DNA of 64,000 nt, taken from assembly GCF_041908905.1 (NCBI RefSeq), contig NZ_JAYREK010000003.1, forward strand, positions 1 to 64,000. The letters are read 5' to 3'. Positions 1-8,691 of this stretch are shown in pieces. Position numbers and translations under genes: made by a program. This DNA is from Zoogloea sp041908905. GTDB lineage: Bacteria > Pseudomonadota > Gammaproteobacteria > Burkholderiales > Rhodocyclaceae. The notes beneath the pieces are model-generated. The model saw only the letters and a program-made list of their open reading frames with translations, searched no databases and was not told where the DNA came from. The first letter of the stretch is position 1. Each line of letters starts with the position of its first letter.

Positions 1-603
1 AGAACGGCATCCGGGCGCGGCACAAGCGGCGTTACAAGGTGACGACGGATTCCAGACACAGCCTGCCGGTGGCGCCGAATGTGCTCGATCATCACTTCGC
101 GCCCGAGGCCCCGAATCGCGTGTGGACGGGCGACATCACCTACATCGCCACCGCCGAGGGCTGGCTGTATCTGGCGGTCGTGATCGATCTGCTCAACCGC
201 GAGGTGATCGGCTGGTCGATCAAGTCGCGGATGACGACCGATCTGGTGCTTGATGCGCCGTCGGCCAGAACCGGGGGTGCTGTTCCACTCCGACCGTGGC
301 AGCCAGTACGCCAGTCATGCCTACCAGGCCCGTCTGGTCACCTACGGCATGCGCGGATCGATGTCGCGCAAGGGCAACTGCTGGGACAACGCCCCGACCG
401 AGAGCTTCTTCAACAGCCTCAAGAACGAGCGGGTGCATGGCGTGCGTTAGGCGACGCGCGACGAGGCGGCCAGCGACCTGTTCCAGTACATCGCCGTGTT
501 CTACAACCGGAGCCGTCGCCACTCCACCCTGGGATACCTGTCCCCGACCACGTTCCTGCGGAACTGGATCGAACGACAGGATCAGCAAGAAAAGGCAGCA
601 TAA
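1..603 (+). pseudogene. IS3-family transposase (OrfB/DDE integrase part), decayed
   Basis: This is the C-terminal part of an IS3-type transposase whose beginning lies before the window. All three catalytic acidic residues can be seen: Asp in WTGDITYI (near 130), Asp in FHSDRGSQY (near 290) and Glu in PTESFFNSLKNE (near 400). The reading frame shifts near 250-265, where the usual LMMA-type stretch before RRRPEPG is partly missing. An in-frame TAG follows at 448-450. The same frame then continues with the typical YNRSRRHSTLGYLSP end to TAA at 601. The copy should be inactive. I could not place a right inverted repeat with confidence. Confidence 0.88.
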
Positions 604-730
604 GGGCGACCGGTTGGAAGGCGGAAAACGTAGGGCACCTCACTGACCGGAAGCCGGCAAGGTGAGGGTACGACCCACCGGCCGCAGCGGATGTCGCCAG
701 AAAAACACCCGGCCAGGCGCAGATCGGGCC

Positions 731-1936
731 TCAGGGATGGGCGGCCCGCCTTTCCTCGCGGATGAGCGCCTGCAACAGGCCCATCCCGGCCACCATGATG
801 ACCGCCGTGACGATCAGCGCACCGTGATAGTTACCCGTGGCGGTGGCGATGTAGCCGGCCATGGCCGGCGCGACGATCTGCGCCACGCCATAACTCAGCG
901 TCATCTTGGCCATCGCCTTGGCGGGGTTGGCCGGGAAATGACGCCCGACGATGGTGAGGGTAAGGCTGACGATGCCGACGAAAGTCGCACCGAACAGCAG
1001 CGCACCCAGCACATTGAGGGCGGGGCTGTCGGTTAACACCGGCAAGGCGATCGAGATGACCTGCAGACCGTAGGCAATCATCAGGGCCCGTATCCGCCCC
1101 AGGGCGTGGGCGACCCGATCCCACACGAAGCCGGATGGTGCGGCGGCCAGCCCGACGATGACCCAGACCCAGCTCCCCTTGCCGGCGAGCAGGGGCAGTT
1201 TCACCAGAATGGCGACGATGAAGGTTGCACTGATCACGAAGCCGAAACCCGCGCAAAAGTAGGAGGCGATCATCAACCACATCCAGCGCTGGGTCGGCGC
1301 GGCCAGCGCGGGCGCCACCTGACCCGCGCTGGCCTGCATGCTGACCGGCGCCGGCAGCCAGAACCAGGCGGGCAAGAAGAACGCCAGGCCGAGGGCGCCC
1401 AGCCCCAGCCATTGCCGGTCCCAGGTGAGCCAATCCGCCATGGCGCCCACGGCGATCCCCGACACGGCAATGCCGAGCCCGATACCCATGAAATGCAAGC
1501 CGAGTTCGGGGCGATGGCCCTGCCGGATCAGCCAGTTCAGGACCAGGCCGGAAGCCAGCAGCAGGCCTCCCGTGCTGGAAAAACCGGCGACGAAACGAAG
1601 CCCGGCCCACAGCAGCACGTTGTCGGTCAGCCCCATCGCGGCGGTGCTCAGTACGCCAATCACGAGACCGATCCGGTACAGCACGAATTTACGGCCCAGG
1701 TCACTGATCGATGCGGCCAGTAGCGCACCAGACATATAGCCGGCGTAATTGATGGTGGCCAGCCAGCCGCCCGCCAGGTGCGACAGGCCCGCCTGGTCGC
1801 GCATGATGGGCAGCATCGGCGTGTAGGCAAAGCGCGCCAGCCCCACCGTGAGGATGAGCGCGCAGATGCCGGCAAAGATGACGCGATGGCGTTCATCCCG
1901 CCCGGCCTTGGTCACGGTTGTCACTGCAATATTCAT
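731..1936 (-). CDS. MFS transporter, YbfB/YjiJ type
   Basis: A 401-residue, very hydrophobic protein with about twelve predicted membrane segments. It opens with the RxxFAYTPMLPIMRD and GYMSGALLA segments typical of the YbfB/YjiJ family of major facilitator transporters in the inner membrane. The substrate is unknown. It is the last gene of a minus-strand series (TetR regulator, acrylyl-CoA reductase, peroxidase-related protein, this gene). The 150-base gap before it leaves open whether it shares their transcript. The ATG at 1936 follows a GAGG four bases upstream. Family is fairly sure, function is not. Confidence 0.85.
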   Translation of the reverse strand: MNIAVTTVTKAGRDERHRVIFAGICALILTVGLARFAYTPMLPIMRDQAGLSHLAGGWLATINYAGYMSGALLAASISDLGRKFVLYRIGLVIGVLSTAAMGLTDNVLLWAGLRFVAGFSSTGGLLLASGLVLNWLIRQGHRPELGLHFMGIGLGIAVSGIAVGAMADWLTWDRQWLGLGALGLAFFLPAWFWLPAPVSMQASAGQVAPALAAPTQRWMWLMIASYFCAGFGFVISATFIVAILVKLPLLAGKGSWVWVIVGLAAAPSGFVWDRVAHALGRIRALMIAYGLQVISIALPVLTDSPALNVLGALLFGATFVGIVSLTLTIVGRHFPANPAKAMAKMTLSYGVAQIVAPAMAGYIATATGNYHGALIVTAVIMVAGMGLLQALIREERRAAHP

Positions 1937-2057
1937 GAGGCCTCACACGTTCGGAAATCGGACGAAAAGCCGGGCCGGATGCAGCGACCCTGACCATCGG
2001 CGGCTGACCAGCCTCAAGCCGGGAAGGCCTGAAACTGACCCCGGAAAGCACAGCGTA

Positions 2058-2078
2058 GCCCCTGCACGGTACAGGGGC
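2058..2078 (-). terminator. Stem-loop after the peroxidase-related gene
   Basis: A perfect 7-base inverted repeat, GCCCCTG / CAGGGGC, with a 7-base loop, lies just past the stop of the minus-strand gene at 2086. No T-run follows on that strand, so it may act as an mRNA 3-prime stabiliser or a weak terminator. Confidence 0.4.
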
Positions 2079-2085
2079 GTGCCGG

Positions 2086-2664
2086 TCAGCGACCCAGCGC
2101 GTAGAACTCCGCGTTGGGGCGCATGTTGGTCACGTTGGCGATGCGGTTCGACATGCCGAAGAAGGCCGAGATGCCGGCGATGTCCCAGACGTCGTCCTGG
2201 GTGAAGCCGTGGGCCTTGAGCGCCTCGAAATCCGCCTCGCCGACCAGGTGCGCAGACTGCGAGACCTTCATCGCGAAATCCAGCATGGCCTTCTGGCGGG
2301 GGGTGAGGTCGGCCTTGCGGTAATTGGTGGCCACCTGATCGGCGATGAGCGGGTTCTTGGCCCGGATGCGCAGGATGGCGCCGTGGGCGATCACACAGTA
2401 CTGGCACTGGTTGGCGCCGCTGGTGGCGACCACGATCATCTCGCGCTCGGCCTTGGTCAGGTTGCCCGGCTTGTCCATCAGGGCGTCATGATAGGCAAAG
2501 AACGCGCGGAACTCGTCCGGACGGTGGGCGAGGGTGAGGAACACGTTGGGGATGAAGCCGGACTTCTCCTGCACGGCGATGATGCGCTCGCGGATGTCGT
2601 CGGGCATGTCCTTGAGTTCGGGAACCGGGAAACGGCTGACGGCGGGCTGGTTTTCTTGTGCCAA
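2086..2664 (-). CDS. AhpD-like peroxidase-related enzyme (carboxymuconolactone decarboxylase fold)
   Basis: A 192-residue protein of the uncharacterised peroxidase-related family. The AhpD-type redox motif is present as Cys87-x2-Cys90-x3-His94 (NQCQYCVIAH). Relatives with this motif reduce peroxides or protect CoA-thioester and aldehyde pathways, but no substrate can be read from the sequence. The start is TTG at 2664, supported by AAGGAG six bases upstream; there is no better ATG. It lies 46 bases downstream of the AcuI-like gene on the same strand and is probably co-transcribed with it, which suggests a role in handling reactive electrophiles. Confidence 0.85.
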   Translation of the reverse strand: MAQENQPAVSRFPVPELKDMPDDIRERIIAVQEKSGFIPNVFLTLAHRPDEFRAFFAYHDALMDKPGNLTKAEREMIVVATSGANQCQYCVIAHGAILRIRAKNPLIADQVATNYRKADLTPRQKAMLDFAMKVSQSAHLVGEADFEALKAHGFTQDDVWDIAGISAFFGMSNRIANVTNMRPNAEFYALGR

Positions 2665-2710
2665 GTTTTTCTCCTTCCTGTGGTGGGACTGTGCTGCTGA
2701 TGAAACCGGG

Positions 2711-3694
2711 TTACCGATTGACGTCCACGATGACGCGGCCGCGGACGGCGCCGTCGAGCAGGCTGGCGGCGAGGGGGATCGCCTCGTCCAGCCCGACTTC
2801 GCGGCTGATGCGTTCGAGCTTTTCGACGTCGAGATCGTCGGCGAGGCGCTGCCACGCCAGCAGGCGCTCGGCGCGCGGACACATCACGCTGTCGACCCCC
2901 GCCAGCGTGACCCCGCGCAGGATGAACGGCGCGACCGTGGCCGGGAAATCCATGCCCGCGGCCAGGCCGCAGGCGGCCACCACGCCGCGGTACTTGGTGG
3001 TGGCGCAGACGTTGGCGAGGACGTGGCTGCCGACAACATCCACCGCGCCGGCCCAGCGCTCCTTGCCGAGGGGCTTGCCGGGCGCCGCGAAGAGGGCGCG
3101 GTCCAGCACCTCGCCGGCACCGAGCGACTTCAGGTATTCCGCGTCCTGGGGCCGCCCCGTGACGGCAACCACCGAATAGCCGAGCTTGGCCAGCACGGCG
3201 ATGGCCACGCTGCCGACCCCGCCCGCGGCGCCGGTGACCACGATCTCGCCATCGGCCGGCTTGACGCCGTGCCGCTCCAGCGCCAGCACGCACAGCATGG
3301 CGGTATAGCCGGCGGTGCCGATCGCCATCGCCTGCCGCGGCGAAAAGCGGGCGGGCAGCGGAATCAGCCAGTCGCCATCGAGACGCGCCTTCTGGGCCAG
3401 GCCGCCCCAATGCACCTCGCCGACGCCCCAGCCGTTGAGCACCACGGCGTCGCCGGGCTGATAGTCGGGATGGGTGCTCTCCTCGACGACCCCGGCCAGG
3501 TCGATGCCGGGGACCATCGGGAACCTGCGCACGACGGGCCCTCTGCCGGTGATCGCCAGGCCATCCTTGTAGTTGAGCGTGGAATGGCTGACGCGGACGG
3601 TGACGTTGCCCGCGGGCAGGGCGGCCTCGTCGATGTCCCTGACCGCAGAGCGGTAGCCCGATTCGTCCTTCTCGATCAAGATGCCCTTGAACAT
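2711..3694 (-). CDS. acuI: AcuI/YhdH-type acrylyl-CoA reductase (NADPH), zinc-free MDR family
   Basis: A medium-chain dehydrogenase/reductase of about 327 residues. AcuI-type enzymes reduce acryloyl-CoA to propionyl-CoA with NADPH and remove a toxic electrophile. The opening MFKGILIEKDESGYRS, the substrate-side SHSTLNYKDGLA motif and the Rossmann motif GAAGGVGSVAIAVLAKLGY match the YhdH/AcuI group, and catalytic-zinc ligands are absent. Two ATGs compete, at 3700 and 3694. An AGGGGG lies only two bases before the first and eight before the second, so 3694 is chosen, and this also fits the family N-terminus. A TetR-type operator lies about 20 bases upstream. Confidence 0.87.
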   Translation of the reverse strand: MFKGILIEKDESGYRSAVRDIDEAALPAGNVTVRVSHSTLNYKDGLAITGRGPVVRRFPMVPGIDLAGVVEESTHPDYQPGDAVVLNGWGVGEVHWGGLAQKARLDGDWLIPLPARFSPRQAMAIGTAGYTAMLCVLALERHGVKPADGEIVVTGAAGGVGSVAIAVLAKLGYSVVAVTGRPQDAEYLKSLGAGEVLDRALFAAPGKPLGKERWAGAVDVVGSHVLANVCATTKYRGVVAACGLAAGMDFPATVAPFILRGVTLAGVDSVMCPRAERLLAWQRLADDLDVEKLERISREVGLDEAIPLAASLLDGAVRGRVIVDVNR

Positions 3695-3713
3695 ACGCAT
3701 TTCCCCCTGAATT

Positions 3714-3728
3714 TAGACCGATCGTCTA
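3714..3728. promoter_or_regulatory. TetR operator 1 (TAGAC-N5-GTCTA)
   Basis: TAGACCGATCGTCTA has perfect 5-base inverted arms. It sits between the regulator's stop and the acuI-like start. It differs at only two of fifteen positions from the copy at 4396-4410 in front of the regulator. This is the pattern expected when one repressor controls both its target and itself. Confidence 0.75.
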
Positions 3729-3746
3729 GTTACGCGCAAAAAAATG

Positions 3747-4385
3747 TCATCCGTGCGGAAGGCTGGCAAAGAAGAAACCGGCAAACACCTGCAACGGCCT
3801 GTCGGTCTGTTCCAGCTTGGCGCGCAGCACCGCCCCTTCCCAGCCGATCCAGAAGCAGGCCGCCAGCTGATCGGTGTCGGCCCCGGGGGCCAGCTGGCCG
3901 GCCTGCCGGGCTTCCTTGAGACAGGCCGAGAAGCGGGCCTGCCAGTCCTCGAAGGTCTCCTTCAGCCGGGCCCGGAAGCTCTCGGGCAAGGCCCCCATCT
4001 CCTGGCCGAGATTGCCGATCAGGCAGCCCCGGCGGTAATCCAGGCGCGCCATGCCGGCCCTGGCGTCATCGACGAAGGCCTGCAGCCGCTCGAGGGGCGG
4101 CAGGCCCCGGTTGCCCAGGTGGCGGTCGAGCTTGCGGGCAAAGAATTCACCGTAGCGCTCGATGAGGGCCAGCCCGAAGGCCTCCTTGCTGGCGAAGTAA
4201 TGGTAGAAGGAGCCCTTGGGCACCCCCGCCCGCCCGAGGATCTCGTCGATCCCCGTGGCCGAGAAGCCTTTTTCGGTGAGCACCTCGAGGCCCGCCCGCA
4301 GCAGCAGCTCACGCGTGTCGGCCAGATCCTCCCGCTGTCGCGGGGGTCTGCCGCGGCGGCGGACGGTTTGAGGTTTTGCTTCCAT
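3747..4385 (-). CDS. TetR/AcrR-family transcriptional repressor (AcuR/NemR-like)
   Basis: A 212-residue regulator. The N-terminal HTH at residues about 24-70 carries the hallmark GVPKGSFYHYFASKEAFG. The C-terminal half resembles the NemR/AcuR ligand-binding domains that sense unsaturated or electrophilic compounds, and Cys residues occur at RRGCLIG and FSACLKE. The gene precedes the acrylyl-CoA reductase on the same strand by about 50 bases, and both genes carry the same 15-base operator. I infer autoregulated control of the reductase and perhaps the peroxidase-related gene. The inducer (acrylate, aldehyde or quinone type) is a guess. Confidence 0.87.
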   Translation of the reverse strand: MEAKPQTVRRRGRPPRQREDLADTRELLLRAGLEVLTEKGFSATGIDEILGRAGVPKGSFYHYFASKEAFGLALIERYGEFFARKLDRHLGNRGLPPLERLQAFVDDARAGMARLDYRRGCLIGNLGQEMGALPESFRARLKETFEDWQARFSACLKEARQAGQLAPGADTDQLAACFWIGWEGAVLRAKLEQTDRPLQVFAGFFFASLPHG

Positions 4386-4395
4386 GGGCAGATAT

Positions 4396-4410
4396 TAGAC
4401 TGATCGTCTC
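4396..4410. promoter_or_regulatory. TetR operator 2 (TAGAC-N5-GTCTC)
   Basis: TAGACTGATCGTCTC begins 11 bases upstream of the regulator ATG and matches operator 1 at 13 of 15 positions with identical arm spacing. It is the likely autoregulatory site. The rest of the gap, 4411-4539, shows nothing else I can name. Confidence 0.72.
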
Positions 4411-4539
4411 AAGAAATACAAGCCGGCAGGTTTCCGTAGCCAAGGCCCGCGGCCGTTTTGAGACCGCACCACTCGAAGCGTGCGCCCCCACCGCTCCGGC
4501 CGGTGCGCCGCATCTTTCTGGCCTCCCGGTCAGGGCCGC

Positions 4540-4983
4540 TCAACCCTCCAGCGGCCCGAAGGCCTCGGGGAAGCCGGCCGAATCCTTGTCGTGGAGCGCG
4601 ATGTCGCGCACGTTCTTCTGGACGGCGACGGACCCGAACAGGCTGAGCAGATAGGCCATCGCATAGAAACCCTTTTCGCTCGACGCCAGGCTGGCATTCC
4701 ACAGCCCCACGACGAGCAGCAGCACCGCCAGCAGCAGCGAGAGCCAGCACAGGGCGTAGTAGATTGCGGTGACGCGGGTGCCCTCCAGGCGGTCGCGGAC
4801 GGACTTCTGCAGCGAGACGGCGGCAAACAGGCCGTACATCAGGATGGTGAAGTAATAGCCCTTCTCGTTGAGCGGCATCGTGGAGTTCCACAGCCCCATC
4901 AGATAAACGACCGCCCCCACCAGCAGCGCCGCCCATGATGCGCCGACGAAGGCGCCGGTTGGCCGTTGCACGCTTGCACTCAT
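4540..4983 (-). CDS. YiaA/YiaB-type inner membrane protein
   Basis: A 147-residue membrane protein made of two copies of the YiaAB two-helix unit. Each copy has a G-L-W-N signature (YLMGLWNSTMPLNEKGYYF and VVGLWNASLASSEKGFYAM) followed by a second helix and a short charged segment. Four membrane helices are expected. The biochemical role of the family is unknown. The ATG at 4983 has a strong GGAGGTGA site. It is divergent from nirJ, and the shared gap holds a Dnr box that reads better toward nirJ. Confidence 0.87.
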   Translation of the reverse strand: MSASVQRPTGAFVGASWAALLVGAVVYLMGLWNSTMPLNEKGYYFTILMYGLFAAVSLQKSVRDRLEGTRVTAIYYALCWLSLLLAVLLLVVGLWNASLASSEKGFYAMAYLLSLFGSVAVQKNVRDIALHDKDSAGFPEAFGPLEG

Positions 4984-5127
4984 GACTCACCTCCATGAAA
5001 CCCGAATGAATATACCGATAAAATATAACTGAAATTATATATAGCACAATAAAAAGATCAAGGCGGGCAACGCATCCGGCATGCCCGCCGTACGCCGGCC
5101 GGGACAGGCAGCGATTCCGGGTGGTGA

Positions 5128-5141
5128 TTGATGGCCGTCAA
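5128..5141. promoter_or_regulatory. FNR/Dnr box upstream of nirJ
   Basis: TTGATGGCCGTCAA matches the FNR/Dnr pattern TTGAT-N4-(A/G)TCAA exactly at the conserved positions. It ends 58 bases before the chosen nirJ ATG, which suits activation under low oxygen plus nitrogen oxides. Its presence argues against the longer nirJ reading frame that would begin on top of it. Confidence 0.8.
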
Positions 5142-5199
5142 GGCCCTCCGGGCGCGGCTGCGCCGACAATCGCCGCATACCCGCCCGGAAAGGCCCGCC

Positions 5200-6393
5200 A
5201 TGTTCCGCATCTCCGCCTACGTCCGCGAACTCACCTCACCCACGCCCATCGGGCCGAAGCGCAACCCGCCCGGGCCGGTGGTGATCTGGAACCTCATCCG
5301 GCGCTGCAACCTCACCTGCAAGCACTGCTACTCGATCTCCGCCGACAAGGACTTCGCCGGCGAGCTCGACACCCCCGAGGTGTTCCGCGTGATGGACGAG
5401 CTCAAGGCCTTCCGGGTGCCGGTGCTCATCCTGTCGGGGGGCGAGCCGCTGCTGCGGCCGGACATCTTCGAGATCGCCGGGCGGGCCAAGCAGATGGGGT
5501 TCTACGTGGGCCTGTCGTCCAACGGCACGCTGATCGACGCGTCCAACATCGAGCGCATCGCCGCCATCGGCTTCGACTACGTGGGGGTCAGCCTCGACGG
5601 CATCCGCGACACCCACGACAAATTCCGCCGCCTCGACGGCGCCTTCGACCGCTCGCTGGCCGGCCTGCGCCTGTGCCGCGATCTCGGCGTGAAGGTGGGG
5701 GTGCGCTTCACGATGACCCAGGACAACGCCGCCGACCTCCCCGGCGTGCTGCAGCTGGTGGCCGACGAAGGCATCGACCGCTTCTATTTCTCGCACCTCA
5801 ACTACGCCGGCCGCGGCAACAAGAACCGCGCCGACGACGCCCGCCACCGCCTGACCCGCGACGCGATGGAGCGACTCTTCGAGACCGCCCTCGACTACGA
5901 GGCGCGCGGGCTGGAACGGGACTTCACCACCGGCAACAACGACGCCGACGGGCCCTTCTTCCTGCAGTGGGTGCAACGCCGCTTCCCCGAGCGGGCGGCG
6001 CACATCGAGGCCAAGCTACGCCAGTGGGGCGGCAACTCGAGCGGGGTGAACGTGGCCAACATCGACAACCTGGGCAACGTGCACCCCGACACCATGTGGT
6101 GGCACCACACCCTCGGCAACGTGCGCGAACGCAGCTTCGGCGACATCTGGACCGACCTCTCCGACCCGCTGATGGCCGGCCTCAAGCAGTCGCCGCGGCC
6201 GGTGAAGGGGCGCTGCGCCGAATGCCGCCACCTGGCGATCTGCAACGGCAACACCCGCGTGCGCGCCCAGCAGCTCACCGGCGACCCCTGGCAGGAAGAC
6301 CCGGGCTGCTACCTCGACAACGCCGAGATCGGCGTGGCCGACGACACCGCCCGGCTGGAGGTCAAGCCGTGGGTACGCCTGACAGCCGCGTAA
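5200..6393 (+). CDS. nirJ: Heme d1 biosynthesis radical SAM protein NirJ
   Basis: A 397-residue radical SAM enzyme that takes part in converting the siroheme-derived precursor to heme d1, the cofactor of cytochrome cd1 nitrite reductase. The SAM cluster motif is Cys36-x3-Cys40-x2-Cys43 (RRCNLTCKHC), followed by LSGGEPLLR. A C-terminal Cys-rich segment (CAECRHLAIC, then DPGCYL) should hold a second Fe-S cluster. The ATG at 5200 is preferred over upstream frame starts: GGAAAGG lies seven bases before it and the Dnr box would otherwise be coding. nirN follows after 82 bases. The other d1 genes (nirF, D, L, G, H, E) and nirS are not here. Confidence 0.93.
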   Translation: MFRISAYVRELTSPTPIGPKRNPPGPVVIWNLIRRCNLTCKHCYSISADKDFAGELDTPEVFRVMDELKAFRVPVLILSGGEPLLRPDIFEIAGRAKQMGFYVGLSSNGTLIDASNIERIAAIGFDYVGVSLDGIRDTHDKFRRLDGAFDRSLAGLRLCRDLGVKVGVRFTMTQDNAADLPGVLQLVADEGIDRFYFSHLNYAGRGNKNRADDARHRLTRDAMERLFETALDYEARGLERDFTTGNNDADGPFFLQWVQRRFPERAAHIEAKLRQWGGNSSGVNVANIDNLGNVHPDTMWWHHTLGNVRERSFGDIWTDLSDPLMAGLKQSPRPVKGRCAECRHLAICNGNTRVRAQQLTGDPWQEDPGCYLDNAEIGVADDTARLEVKPWVRLTAA

Positions 6394-6475
6394 ACCCGGC
6401 CTGAGCCCCGCCGCACCGCACCGGCCGGGCACCGAAATCTGTCGGGCCGCGCCCGACCCACAGCGAATACGCGCC

Positions 6476-8032
6476 ATGAAGATCCTCCGCAGCCTCCTCG
6501 CCGCCCTCCTCCTCGGCACCCTGCCCCCGGCGCTGGCCGCCGACGCGCCGGCCCTGTACACCCAGCACTGCGCCAGCTGCCACGGCGCCAGCCGCCTCGG
6601 CGGGATGGGCCCGGCGCTGCTGCCCGAGAGCCTGGAGCGCCTCAAGCGCAAGGACGCCGTCGCCACCATCCGCGACGGCCGCGCCGCCACCCAGATGCCG
6701 GCCTTCGCGGCGACGCTGTCGGCCGCCGAGATCGACGCACTGGCCGGCTGGATCTACTCCCCGGTGAGCCCCGCGCCGGCCTGGAGCGAGGCCGACATCC
6801 GCGCCTCGCGGGTCGAGCCCCATCCGCCCGGCAGCCTGCCCGACACGCGCCAGGGCGACATGGCCAAGGCCGACCCGATGAACCTGTTCATCGTCGTCGA
6901 GGCCGGCGACCACCACGTGAGCGTGCTCGACGGCGACTGCATGGAGCGCATCCACCGCTTCCCGTCGCGCTACGCGCTGCACGGCGGGCCGAAGTTCACG
7001 CCGGACGGGCGCTACGTGTTCTTCGCCTCGCGGGACGGCTGGATCAGCAAGTTCGACATCTGGAACCTGAAGGTGGTGGCCGAGGTGCGCGCCGGGCTCA
7101 ATACCCGCAACGCCGCGGTGTCCTCCGACGGGCGCTACGTGGCGGTGGCCAACTACCTGCCCGGCAACCTGGTGATCTTCGACGCCGACCTCAAGCTGCT
7201 CAAGGTGATCGCCGGCCGCAACCTCAAGGGCGACGCCACCTCGCGCCTGTCGGCGGTGTACGACGCGGCGCCGCGCAAGAGCTTCATCATCGGCCTGAAG
7301 GACCTGCCGGAGATCTGGGAGGTCTCCTACGACCCGGCTGCCCAACCCTTCCACGACGGCTACGTGCACGACTACAAGATGGGCGAGGCGATCGCCACGC
7401 CGGGCTTCCTCAACCCGCGCCGCACCGTGCTCGACGTGCCGCTGGATGACTTCTTCTTCACCCAGGACTACGCCAACGTGGTCGGCGCGAGCCGCGACGG
7501 CCGCGGCCAGGTGGTGAACCTCGACGTGCGCCGGGCCATCGCGGCCCTCGACCTGCCCGGCATGCCGCACCTGGGTTCGGGCATCTCGTGGCTGCGCGAT
7601 GGCCGGCGGGTGGTGGCCAGCACCAACCTCAAGGACGCCCAGGTCAGCGTGATCGACATGCAGAACTGGCAGACCGTGGCGACCATCCCCACCCTCGGGC
7701 CCGGCTTCTTTTTGCGCAGCCACGAGAACAGCCCCTACGCGTGGGTCGATTCGATGATGAGCCCCACCGCCCGCGACACCCTGCAGGTGATCGACAAGCA
7801 GAGCCTCCAGGTGGTCCACGAGGTGCGCCCCGAGCCCGGCAAGACCTTCGCCCACGTGGAGTTCGACCGCCGCGGCCGCTACGTGATCGCCAGCCTGATG
7901 GAAAAGGACGGCGCGCTGATCTTCCTGGATGCCAAAACCTTCAAGGAAATCAAGCGCCTGCCGGCCAGCAAGCCGATCGGCAAGTACAACCTCTTCAACA
8001 AGATCCAGCGCTCGGAAGGCACCAGCCACTGA
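6476..8032 (+). CDS. nirN: NirN, cytochrome c / d1-heme propeller protein (dihydro-heme d1 dehydrogenase)
   Basis: A 518-residue periplasmic protein, paralogous to cytochrome cd1 nitrite reductase, which in Pseudomonas catalyses the last oxidation step of heme d1 synthesis. A signal peptide ends near residue 21 (PALA-A). A c-type heme domain follows with Cys32-x2-Cys35-His36 and the candidate Met ligand in TQMPAF. The rest is an eight-bladed-propeller region with NirN-type segments (VEAGDHHVSVLDGD, FASRDGWISKFD, VANYLPGNLVIFDADL). Length and the short cytochrome domain favour NirN over NirS. It follows nirJ, as in many nir clusters. Confidence 0.88.
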   Translation: MKILRSLLAALLLGTLPPALAADAPALYTQHCASCHGASRLGGMGPALLPESLERLKRKDAVATIRDGRAATQMPAFAATLSAAEIDALAGWIYSPVSPAPAWSEADIRASRVEPHPPGSLPDTRQGDMAKADPMNLFIVVEAGDHHVSVLDGDCMERIHRFPSRYALHGGPKFTPDGRYVFFASRDGWISKFDIWNLKVVAEVRAGLNTRNAAVSSDGRYVAVANYLPGNLVIFDADLKLLKVIAGRNLKGDATSRLSAVYDAAPRKSFIIGLKDLPEIWEVSYDPAAQPFHDGYVHDYKMGEAIATPGFLNPRRTVLDVPLDDFFFTQDYANVVGASRDGRGQVVNLDVRRAIAALDLPGMPHLGSGISWLRDGRRVVASTNLKDAQVSVIDMQNWQTVATIPTLGPGFFLRSHENSPYAWVDSMMSPTARDTLQVIDKQSLQVVHEVRPEPGKTFAHVEFDRRGRYVIASLMEKDGALIFLDAKTFKEIKRLPASKPIGKYNLFNKIQRSEGTSH

Positions 8033-8045
8033 GCGCCGGGCGGCC

Positions 8046-8405
8046 TCAGCAGCCCAGCGCCATCCGCTTCTCGACGTAGGCGCGGCGGCGCGCGTTGAGC
8101 TGCTCGGTGGCGGCCGGCGACTGGGGCGTCTGCAGGGCGGCATCCACCCCGCGGATGACCTCCTGCAGTTCCTCGCACAGCAGCGCCTTGGCCACCACAT
8201 CCGGGGTCGGCGCCACCTCGAGGCGTTCCGGCCCCACCGCGTGCTCGGCGGCGGGCGCGCGGCCCCGCGGCGGCGGCGTCTGGTAGGGGAAGGCCGGCGC
8301 GGCGGCGGGCTCCGGCTTGCCCCCCGTGGCACGGAAATGATCCGACCAGTAAGCGATGCCCACGGCCAGCGCCAGGGCCACGAGCAGGGCGGAGCCTTCC
8401 TTCAC
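8046..8405 (-). CDS. Small membrane-anchored hypothetical protein
   Basis: A 119-residue protein that I do not recognise. Residues about 5-20 form one hydrophobic helix. A Pro/Ala-rich linker (residues about 28-60) and an alpha-helical C-terminal region ending in Cys follow. The start is GTG at 8405. It is convergent with nirN, 13 bases beyond the nirN stop. Codon usage is like its neighbours, so I treat it as real, but no function can be given. Confidence 0.6.
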   Translation of the reverse strand: MKEGSALLVALALAVGIAYWSDHFRATGGKPEPAAAPAFPYQTPPPRGRAPAAEHAVGPERLEVAPTPDVVAKALLCEELQEVIRGVDAALQTPQSPAATEQLNARRRAYVEKRMALGC

Positions 8406-8605
8406 GACCGGCTCTCTTCAAGCCGGCAAACGCCACCGGACACATCCGGAGGGTGACAGCCAAACGCAGGGAAAAACTCAGGGTTCATGGGATTTTCAAA
8501 AAGGGGAAAGCGGCCACTGGCCACCGCGGGGATCGAGCATTGAAGGAAGTTTAGCCCCCGCCCGGACAAACGCCTGCGCCATGCGCCACGGCCACATGCC
8601 GGTGA

Positions 8606-8619
8606 TTGACCAGGCTCAA
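8606..8619. promoter_or_regulatory. FNR/Dnr box upstream of the DUF2249 gene
   Basis: TTGACCAGGCTCAA keeps the TTGA-N6-TCAA core of FNR/Dnr sites. It ends 72 bases before the DUF2249 ATG, a spacing compatible with class II activation at about -41 if transcription starts near 8655. The rest of 8406-8691 holds no gene that I can support. Confidence 0.65.
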
Positions 8620-8691
8620 GGTGTGGTGGTGGCGGCTGGGCCACTCTGCCAGGCACCCGCTGCATTCCGCAGCCTCAACGGAGCGCCTCTC

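Noticed and set aside
604..730. Right inverted repeat of the IS3 element
   Set aside because: Several GC-rich candidates exist but none could be matched because the left end is outside the window.
8356..8691. N-terminal extension of the DUF2249 reading frame
   Set aside because: It lacks a ribosome site, has no family similarity and would place the Dnr box inside the gene.
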